5,649 bases of DNA from Oxalobacteraceae bacterium UBA7693 (GTDB lineage Bacteria > Pseudomonadota > Gammaproteobacteria > Burkholderiales > Burkholderiaceae_D), in the NCBI GenBank assembly GCA_002482715.1, contig DLGN01000038.1, positions 1 through 5,649 of the forward strand, written 5' to 3'. Below the pieces are notes generated by a model. It was not told the DNA's origin. It ran no database searches and saw only the letters and a program-made list of their open reading frames with translations. Every line of letters begins with the position of its first letter. The stretch's first letter is position 1. The position numbers and the translations under genes were made by a program. Shown here one piece after another: positions 1 to 4,491 of this stretch.

Positions 1-986
1 AATTGATTGGTATAAAAAATGACTTGCCGGCTCAATGTACTTAGCCAGTAGTGAGTGGCAGAAAGTTCTTGTGGTACTGATGTGAGTCTCACAGCGGGCA
101 TAGCATGTTGCCAGTCCACGGCGTTGTCCGTTGGTGCGGCTGCATGTTTAGCTAAGTTTCGGAGCCGGGCTTGTGGCAGTTGTGATGCTTTTGCTTCGCG
201 CCATAAATAGCCAAATAACAGCAAGCTTAGTGCGCTCACCCAAATCCGGTTGAGCAACATAGGTCCACTGAGTTGAAACCATTGTTGATTTTTTTGCTGC
301 GGTAGCCAAAACTGTGTTTGCTCAAAAAAAGCACTGGCTGCAAATGGATCTATAAGCGCAAAAAAAGTTGTCCATGCCGATGTCGACAATAAAGACTCGC
401 CGCTGATCGGTGCCTTGATCACGACCAGTGCAGTCCCAGCTAAAGCGACCAGTAGTAGGCTAGAGCAATAGCTAATTTTGGCGTCGCGCCAGCGCGTGGT
501 GACCGCAATAAGCACGGCACTTACCAGCAAAATGTTCGGTAAAACCACCACCAGCCAGGGCCAGATAAAATTACCTATGTTGAGCGGCTGAACCTTGGTC
601 GGATCTGCATTGGGGATCATCAGTGCAACCATCATTCCCGATATCAGACAAAGCGATATGAATAATGAAGACACCACAATTGTGATCCAACGACTTACTA
701 AGAGCGGGCGATTACATAATGGTTCAATGACACTGGCAAATCGATGTTCCTGATCCTTTAGTAAGACGGTAATGGCAAACAATGTCACCACAAACGTCAG
801 TAATATCGAGACCAAGATTAAAAAGTAGCTTATGCGATACGGAGAATTCAACGCCAGTTGTTCCATTCCTTCGCCGATCTGCTGGCTATTGATAAAAAAA
901 CCATAAGCAAATGCCAGTAGCGATAACACGATGAGCATACGCTGCTTCACCGCAAAATAGAGTTCAAATCCAAGTAGTGATTGCAT
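1..986 (-). CDS. ABC-2 type permease, N-terminal part (probable permease/M1 aminopeptidase fusion), cut by window edge
   Basis: Inner-membrane permease subunit, probably the partner of the ATPase encoded just upstream. The frame is open for 328 codons from ATG at 986 to the left edge, so the C-terminus is missing. It begins MQSLLGFELY and shows about six hydrophobic segments near residues 15-34, 55-75, 100-125, 141-163, 171-190 and 245-262. The pattern FELY..., LLKDQEHRF (76-84), the NADPTKVQPLNIGNF loop (126-140), LIDPFAASAFFE (211-222) and LLNRIWV (244-250) resembles, from memory, the first membrane domain of long proteins usually annotated as ABC transporter permease/M1 family aminopeptidase. 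After a soluble stretch (263-310), WLSTLSRQVIFYTNQ looks like the start of a second ABC-2 half. The start is supported by AAGGAAG seven nt upstream. No peptidase motif is visible, so the M1 part is inferred. The substrate is unknown. Confidence 0.82.
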   Translation of the reverse strand, partial: MQSLLGFELYFAVKQRMLIVLSLLAFAYGFFINSQQIGEGMEQLALNSPYRISYFLILVSILLTFVVTLFAITVLLKDQEHRFASVIEPLCNRPLLVSRWITIVVSSLFISLCLISGMMVALMIPNADPTKVQPLNIGNFIWPWLVVVLPNILLVSAVLIAVTTRWRDAKISYCSSLLLVALAGTALVVIKAPISGESLLSTSAWTTFFALIDPFAASAFFEQTQFWLPQQKNQQWFQLSGPMLLNRIWVSALSLLLFGYLWREAKASQLPQARLRNLAKHAAAPTDNAVDWQHAMPAVRLTSVPQELSATHYWLSTLSRQVIFYTNQ

Positions 987-993
987 GTCGTCG

Positions 994-1000
994 CTTCCTT
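994..1000 (-). promoter_or_regulatory. Ribosome binding site of the permease, overlapping the ATPase stop codon
   Basis: On the minus strand AAGGAAG lies seven nt before the permease ATG (986) and shares bases with the TAA stop of the ATPase gene (1001-999). This points to translational coupling of the two genes within one transcript. Confidence 0.7.
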
Positions 1001-1919
1001 AGGCCGCTAGCGTTTGCTGAAGATCCAAGCTTGCGTGCTGATGCTGTTGCAACAGATAGAAATAAGCATCTTGCAAGTCAGGTGCAGCCTGGATAAAACC
1101 GGATGAAGGCGCTTGCGCTGCAAGGACGCGTACCTGGCAACGGCCGCCAATAAAGCGGCTGGATAATAGCGGGAACTGTTGTTGGAATGCCGGGATCTGC
1201 TCTGGTGAAATGTCGGTTTGCCACAACTGCTTGGATAGGCGTTCGATGAGTGTTTTCGGCGCACCGGAAAAGCGCACGATGCCATGATCAAGCACCGCCA
1301 TATTGCTGCACAGATTATGAATGTCTTCAACAATATGGGTCGAGAAAATGATAATCATCGACTGGGCAATTTCACATAGTAAATGATGCAGGCTATGACA
1401 TTCCTGAGGATCGAGTCCAGCCGTTGGCTCATCTACGATCAGGATTTGCGGATCGGCCAACAAAGCCTGCGCAATGCCAAAGCGTTGCCGCATACCACCA
1501 GAAAATTCGGCGACAGCCTGATGGCGATATTGGCTTAAGTTAGTGCGCGCTAGCAGATAGTCAATCTGTCGCGTGCGCTGTTGTTGGTCGCGGATGCCTT
1601 TCAGTACCGCCAAATAGTGCAGTAACTTTTCTGCCGACACTTTTGGATAAACGCCAAACTCTTGCGGCAAATAGCCTAATACACGCCTGATGGCGTCCGG
1701 CTGTTTGCTAATATCGTTGCCATTAAATAGAATCTTACCGCTGTCAATTGACTGCAAGGTGGCAATGCTGCGCATCAAAGACGACTTGCCCGCGCCGTTG
1801 GGACCGAGCAAACCAAACATACCGTTGCCCAGTTCCAGATGAATATTGTCCAGCGCTTGGCGCTTGCCTGAATACGATTTGCAGACCTGTTGAATGAGCA
1901 GATGATTATTGTGCGCCAT
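999..1919 (-). CDS. ABC transporter ATP-binding protein (CcmA/NatA-like, ABC-2 exporter type)
   Basis: Cytoplasmic ATPase that would power the adjacent permease; 306 aa from the chosen start MAHNNHLL. All nucleotide-binding motifs are present: Walker A GPNGAGKSS (39-47), Q-loop LPQE (Q86), signature FSGGMRQR (139-146), Walker B ILIVDEP (159-165), D-loop GLDP (168-171) and the switch histidine in FSTH (H195). The C-terminal tail of about 85 residues after the core is usual for exporter ATPases of the DrrA/NatA/CcmA type. The frame stays open upstream to an ATG at 2030, but the ATG at 1919 is preferred: AAGGAA lies five nt before it, and the family's typical LxxVxKxYxGKxALxxI opening follows at once. 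The permease starts 12 nt downstream, so the two genes form an operon. The sequence does not reveal the substrate; nothing points to a drug or haem specificity. Confidence 0.93.
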   Translation of the reverse strand: MAHNNHLLIQQVCKSYSGKRQALDNIHLELGNGMFGLLGPNGAGKSSLMRSIATLQSIDSGKILFNGNDISKQPDAIRRVLGYLPQEFGVYPKVSAEKLLHYLAVLKGIRDQQQRTRQIDYLLARTNLSQYRHQAVAEFSGGMRQRFGIAQALLADPQILIVDEPTAGLDPQECHSLHHLLCEIAQSMIIIFSTHIVEDIHNLCSNMAVLDHGIVRFSGAPKTLIERLSKQLWQTDISPEQIPAFQQQFPLLSSRFIGGRCQVRVLAAQAPSSGFIQAAPDLQDAYFYLLQQHQHASLDLQQTLAA

Positions 1920-1924
1920 GTTGG

Positions 1925-1930
1925 TTCCTT
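1925..1930 (-). promoter_or_regulatory. Ribosome binding site that fixes the ATPase start
   Basis: AAGGAA on the minus strand sits five nt before the ATG at 1919. The in-frame upstream ATGs at 1961 and 2030 have no comparable purine-rich site, so this site decides the start. Confidence 0.75.
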
Positions 1931-1939
1931 GATGAGCAA

Positions 1940-1961
1940 ATGAAAGAACTGCATCTTTCAT
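1940..1961 (-). repeat. Inverted repeat in the leader of the ABC operon
   Basis: A perfect 8-bp inverted repeat, ATGAAAGA and TCTTTCAT, is separated by six nt. It ends nine nt upstream (in the minus-strand sense) of the ATPase ribosome binding site. In RNA it could fold as a hairpin next to the initiation region; in DNA it could be a dimeric operator. No U-tract follows, so it is not a terminator. Confidence 0.6.
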
Positions 1962-2040
1962 CGCTGAACCGACCAAGGCAATACATTCACCAATTAATAT
2001 GACTAAGCACCTGAGATCGACGGCCAACAATCAGAAATCT

Positions 2041-2060
2041 AGTGTGTATGCGTTCACACT
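2041..2060. repeat. Inverted repeat AGTGTG-N8-CACACT
   Basis: A perfect 6-bp inverted repeat with an 8-nt spacer lies in the middle of the divergent region. The form suits a dimeric regulator site, but arms this short can arise by chance. Confidence 0.4.
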
Positions 2061-2068
2061 CCGTTTAC
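2049..2068 (+). promoter_or_regulatory. Candidate LytTR-type regulator site (tandem CGTTYAC)
   Basis: CGTTCAC (2051-2057) and CGTTTAC (2062-2068) form a direct repeat with an 11-bp period, one helical turn. Against the published general LytTR half-site [TA][AC][CA]GTTN[AG][TG], the nine-base windows starting at 2049 and 2060 match seven and eight positions. Known LytTR sites more often repeat about 21-22 bp apart, so the spacing is atypical. The adjacent LytTR regulator gene makes this the most likely binding site in the window, by inference only. Confidence 0.35.
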
Positions 2069-2080
2069 TGGATTTCGTCC

Positions 2081-2090
2081 GCTAATTAGC
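2081..2090. repeat. Perfect 10-bp palindrome GCTAATTAGC
   Basis: A self-complementary 10-mer lies in the divergent region about 95 nt before the kinase start. It could be an operator for an additional regulator. No factor is assigned. Confidence 0.35.
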
Positions 2091-2129
2091 AGCGTTGAAC
2101 ATGAATATCAGCGACAGCATGGAAAACTG

Positions 2130-2141
2130 GCGTTAAAACGC
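2130..2141. repeat. Short inverted repeat GCGTT-AA-AACGC
   Basis: Five-base arms with a two-base centre lie about 45 nt before the kinase start. The left arm contains another CGTT core like that of the tandem repeat at 2051-2068. It is a possible extra operator for the kinase operon, with weak support. Confidence 0.3.
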
Positions 2142-2172
2142 GTAATCTCGCACTTTCAGAATAAAAAAATAC

Positions 2173-2177
2173 GGGAG
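2173..2177 (+). promoter_or_regulatory. Ribosome binding site for the TTG start of the kinase
   Basis: GGGAG lies eight nt before the TTG at 2186. No ATG occurs in frame until codon 23, inside the first membrane helix, and a stop lies in frame at 2162. The TTG start with this site is therefore the best reading. Confidence 0.65.
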
Positions 2178-2185
2178 TATTAGCG

Positions 2186-3385
2186 TTGCGAACTTTTTTT
2201 GCCAAGCGTCATCATCAAATCGCAGTCATTGTGGTGTTGGTTGCGTTCGCCATGTGTAGTCTGTTGATTAGCTTTTACAACAATACCGCGCTGGATATTT
2301 ACTCGGTTTCCTTGGCGTATATAGTCTTGGCTTACCTTCAATTTGCGCTGTTGCTTGCGATGAAAATCATGCAGCGACGCAAGACTCAGACGGCCCAGTC
2401 AATCACCAACATCCCGCTGCTAAAAACAGCACTGACACTGGTAATCGCAAGCTGTTTGCTGATGACATTGGAAAATATCTCGCAACATCGACTGCTTTAC
2501 AATAGCGCTGCCGTACTTGCCTATGCAGTGCTGATGTTTTATGTGATCAGTTATGTGGCGCATAAAATGCCCTTGGCCAGTGAGCTGATTGATCTGATTG
2601 AGCATGAGCAGCGTCAATTTTATCTGTTGTATGCGGCATTTTTACTGCTGTTATTTTTACTAAGTACCACGATGGATCAGAGCGACCCCTACGGCCCGCA
2701 GTTTCAGTTGAGAATAGTCTTTTGGCTTTTGTTCATCCATATGATGCTCAGTTGGATAATCCAATTGTGGAAACTAAATCAGCAGCTACGCAATGAACGC
2801 ACTAACACCGAATTAATGTTACTGAAGAGCCAGATCAACCCACACTTTTTCTTCAATACATTGAACAATCTTTATGGCCTCGCGCGTGAGAAATCAGACC
2901 AAACACCCGACGTGATATTGCGCTTGTCCGAAATGATGCGCTATACCATTTACCAAGGGCAGCGGGATAGCGTGAGTGTGCAAGAGGAAATGGCGTATTT
3001 GAGAAATTTTATTGAGTTGCAACAGCTGCGCTTTCAGAAAGAAGTGCAAGTGATATTGAATGTCGATGTCCAGGAGAATGTGCCGTTGCCGCCATTGTTG
3101 TTCATTAACTTGTTGGAAAATGCCTATAAACATGGCGTAGAAAAATTGGTCGATAATGCCTATGTAAAAATTGATCTTTACGCTGACCATACGCAATTGA
3201 TTTTTAGCGTCGTCAATAATTTTGATCCAGAAGAAACAAGCAACCTGACACAGGGGGGCGGCATTGGTTTAGCGAATCTGCGAAAACGCTTGGCGCTGCA
3301 TTACCCAAATCGGCACCTGCTACAGATCACTCAAACAGATAACTGTTATAGCGCGAAGTTGACGCTAACTCTGGTAGATCAATAA
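2186..3385 (+). CDS. LytS/YehU-type sensor histidine kinase with six membrane helices
   Basis: Membrane sensor kinase, 399 aa, predicted to autophosphorylate on histidine and pass phosphate to the regulator encoded next. The N-terminal 200 residues hold six hydrophobic segments near 12-31, 36-60, 78-95, 103-126, 145-162 and 176-195. There is no PAS, GAF or large periplasmic domain, so the signal is probably sensed in or at the membrane. A His_kinase-type domain (PF06580 family) follows, with KSQINPHFFFNTLNNLYGLA at 214-233; H220 is the expected phosphoacceptor, and the usual PHFLFN reads PHFFFN. The ATPase domain has the N-box LLENAYKHG (309-317) and a G-box GGGIGLANLRKRL (357-369). The start is TTG, preceded by GGGAG. 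The regulator gene begins 20 nt after the stop, so the two are almost certainly an operon. Divergence from an ABC-2 operon suggests the pair controls that transporter, as NatK-NatR does in Bacillus. Confidence 0.93.
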   Translation: MRTFFAKRHHQIAVIVVLVAFAMCSLLISFYNNTALDIYSVSLAYIVLAYLQFALLLAMKIMQRRKTQTAQSITNIPLLKTALTLVIASCLLMTLENISQHRLLYNSAAVLAYAVLMFYVISYVAHKMPLASELIDLIEHEQRQFYLLYAAFLLLLFLLSTTMDQSDPYGPQFQLRIVFWLLFIHMMLSWIIQLWKLNQQLRNERTNTELMLLKSQINPHFFFNTLNNLYGLAREKSDQTPDVILRLSEMMRYTIYQGQRDSVSVQEEMAYLRNFIELQQLRFQKEVQVILNVDVQENVPLPPLLFINLLENAYKHGVEKLVDNAYVKIDLYADHTQLIFSVVNNFDPEETSNLTQGGGIGLANLRKRLALHYPNRHLLQITQTDNCYSAKLTLTLVDQ

Positions 3386-3390
3386 ATATA

Positions 3391-3404
3391 GGAGCACTAA
3401 GGAG
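3391..3404 (+). promoter_or_regulatory. Tandem GGAG motifs before the response regulator
   Basis: GGAG (3391-3394) lies 11 nt before the ATG at 3406, and AAGGAG (3399-3404) lies only one nt before it. The nearer site is too close for normal initiation at this ATG and too far (16 nt) from the next in-frame ATG at 3421. The upstream GGAG is therefore the likelier functional site. The family opening MPIRYMIVDDEP supports the ATG at 3406. Confidence 0.5.
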
Positions 3405-3405
3405 T

Positions 3406-4116
3406 ATGCCAATTCGTTATATGATCGTCGATGACGAACCCATCGCGCACCGCATCATTGAGGATTATTGTGCCGAAATTTCCAACTTGGCGTTAGTCAA
3501 TAATAGCTACAATGCTTTAGCTGCGCTGGAATATCTCAATAGCCATACCGTCGATTTAATTTTTCTCGATATTAATATGCCCAAACTCAAAGGTTTTGAG
3601 TTTTTGTGTACTTTAAAACAGGCACCACCTGTCATCGTTACCTCGGCCCATCAGGAGTTCGCGATTACAGGCTATGAATTTGACGTATGCGACTACCTAC
3701 TCAAGCCCTTTAGTCTGGCGCGGTTTATGATGGCGATCAATAAAGTGCCTACGCCATTCGCAACCACGACTAAGCAGTTAGCGCCATCGGAAAAGCTCCT
3801 CAATCTTGAGCCGCTATCCATCTTTGTCAAAGGTGACAAGAAACAGCATCAAGTTTTTCTAGCCGATATCGTGTATATCGAAGCCTGCGGTAACTACAGC
3901 ATTTTGCATTTTATAGAGGGAAAATTAATCACTCAACAGACCTTATTAGGATTTGAAAAGCAGCTTCCAAGCGAACAATTTATTCGTATCCACAAATCCT
4001 TTATCGTCGCCAAGGCAAAGGTGCAGGCCATTGAATCAGCGCATTTGCTGCTGGAGAGTAAAACTATCCCAATTGGACAAAGCTATAAAAAAATGCTCAG
4101 TGACTGGATAAAATAG
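3406..4116 (+). CDS. LytTR-family response regulator
   Basis: Cytoplasmic DNA-binding regulator, 236 aa, the partner of the preceding kinase. The receiver domain (about 1-118) has the acidic pocket VDDEP (D9, D10, E11), phosphoacceptor D55 in FLDINMP, the switch residue in VTSAH (T79/S80) and K100 in LLKPF. After a linker (115-136), a LytTR domain follows (about 137-236): SIFVKGDKKQHQV, then IVYIEACGNYSILHF (155-169) and FIRIHKSFIVA (192-202), and finally IPIGQSYKK (221-229); these are the conserved strands of this fold. LytTR proteins bind direct repeats with a GTT core, and such repeats occur in the divergent region. The length of about 236 aa is normal for AgrA/LytR/YehT-type regulators. 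Likely targets are its own operon and the divergent ABC operon; the downstream receptor gene is a further possibility. Gene order and motifs make the assignment firm; the targets are inferred. Confidence 0.95.
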   Translation: MPIRYMIVDDEPIAHRIIEDYCAEISNLALVNNSYNALAALEYLNSHTVDLIFLDINMPKLKGFEFLCTLKQAPPVIVTSAHQEFAITGYEFDVCDYLLKPFSLARFMMAINKVPTPFATTTKQLAPSEKLLNLEPLSIFVKGDKKQHQVFLADIVYIEACGNYSILHFIEGKLITQQTLLGFEKQLPSEQFIRIHKSFIVAKAKVQAIESAHLLLESKTIPIGQSYKKMLSDWIK

Positions 4117-4236
4117 CTTTACCCAACAAGTTCATAACACGCTTATTTATGCTTGTACTCAAATGACTAATGCTTTGGTTTTTAAAGCGATAAGCACCGA
4201 GATTTGCACTTTTTTCACTGCTAAGTGCTAGCTTGA

Positions 4237-4263
4237 TTGTTGGCGAGGCCAGTAACTCTTTTT
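4237..4263 (+). terminator. Candidate intrinsic terminator after the kinase-regulator operon
   Basis: TTGTTGGC (4237-4244) can pair with GCCAGTAA (4248-4255) around a GAG loop, an 8-bp stem with two G-U pairs. CTC and five T follow (4256-4263). The stem is weak and lies about 120 nt beyond the regulator stop codon, so readthrough toward the receptor gene is possible. Confidence 0.35.
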
Positions 4264-4382
4264 ATACACCGCTCCTGTGTCGTTGTCGCTTCGAATGAAA
4301 TATGACGATAAACCTGTTTCGATGTTGTCGCGTGGTTTGTTCTAGCGCAAATTCTGTGTTGCTTGTTGCTGTCTGAACCTGT

Positions 4383-4410
4383 TTTTCACGCAAAACTAGT
4401 TCTTTATAAC
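4383..4410 (+). promoter_or_regulatory. Candidate sigma-70 promoter for the receptor gene
   Basis: TTTTCA (4383-4388, four of six matches to TTGACA) and TATAAC (4405-4410, five of six to TATAAT) are 16 nt apart. They predict a start near 4417 and a leader of about 75 nt. The -10 element lies inside a CTAGTT/AACTAG inverted repeat. Confidence 0.35.
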
Positions 4411-4444
4411 TAGGTGTTTCATCAAGTAGCTGATTGACCTAGTT
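4396..4444. repeat. Three CTAGTT elements, inverted and direct, over the candidate receptor promoter
   Basis: CTAGTT (4396-4401) is inverted against AACTAG (4408-4413) across six nt. AACTAGGT (4408-4415) is in turn an exact 8-bp inverted repeat of ACCTAGTT (4437-4444). The first and third copies are direct repeats 43 nt apart, close to four helical turns. This could be an operator able to support looping or cooperative binding; the binding factor is unknown. Confidence 0.45.
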
Positions 4445-4491
4445 GCAGCGATATCTAGACTGTGGAGTTGTATTCACTTTCTGGAGTTCGT

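Larger units (their letters stand above)
1920..2185. promoter_or_regulatory. Divergent intergenic control region between the ABC operon and the kinase operon
   Basis: A 266-nt region between two divergently transcribed operons, so it must hold both promoters unless a gene is transcribed from elsewhere. No convincing -35/-10 pair could be assigned in either direction: the best rightward match, TGGAAA (2120) with TAATCT (2143), is poor. It is unusually rich in symmetric elements: ATGAAAGA/TCTTTCAT (1940-1961), AGTGTG/CACACT (2041-2060), the palindrome GCTAATTAGC (2081-2090) and GCGTT-AA-AACGC (2130-2141), plus a CGTTYAC direct repeat (2051-2068). Binding of the neighbouring response regulator here is inferred from position and repeat form. 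Confidence 0.6.
4117..4491 (+). promoter_or_regulatory. Noncoding region upstream of the TonB-dependent receptor
   Basis: 375 nt without a supportable gene. The first part would hold the end of the kinase-regulator transcript, with a weak terminator candidate at 4237-4263. The second part holds a candidate promoter (4383-4410) and three copies of a CTAGTT element (4396-4444). The 9-mer AACCTGTTT occurs twice (4311-4319 and 4376-4384) and GTTGTCGC occurs twice (4282-4289 and 4324-4331). No convincing Fur box was found, although iron regulation would be expected for this receptor family. Confidence 0.6.

Noticed and set aside
1007..1333. Open frame of 108 codons on the minus strand within the ATPase gene.
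   Set aside because: It is an out-of-frame overlap with a gene that has all ABC motifs; it has no recognisable domain and a random-looking composition.
1920..2030. N-terminal extension of the ATPase of 37 residues, from ATG at 2030 or 1961.
   Set aside because: No ribosome binding site precedes either ATG, the added residues do not look like an ATPase N-terminus, and AAGGAA lies at the right distance from the ATG at 1919. The region also contains an inverted repeat typical of a leader.
2420..3196. Two minus-strand open frames (2420-2617 and 2894-3196) opposite the sensor kinase gene.
   Set aside because: Both are antisense shadows of the clearly coding kinase gene and show no domain.
4172..4216. 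GCTTT/AAAGC hairpin (4172-4188) followed further on by a T-run (4210-4215), considered as a terminator.
   Set aside because: The stem is only five bp and AT-rich, and the T-run is more than twenty nt away from it, so it does not have terminator form.
4291..4310. AT-rich stretch considered as a Fur box upstream of the receptor.
   Set aside because: Only about five of nineteen positions match the classical GATAATGATAATCATTATC consensus, which is near chance.
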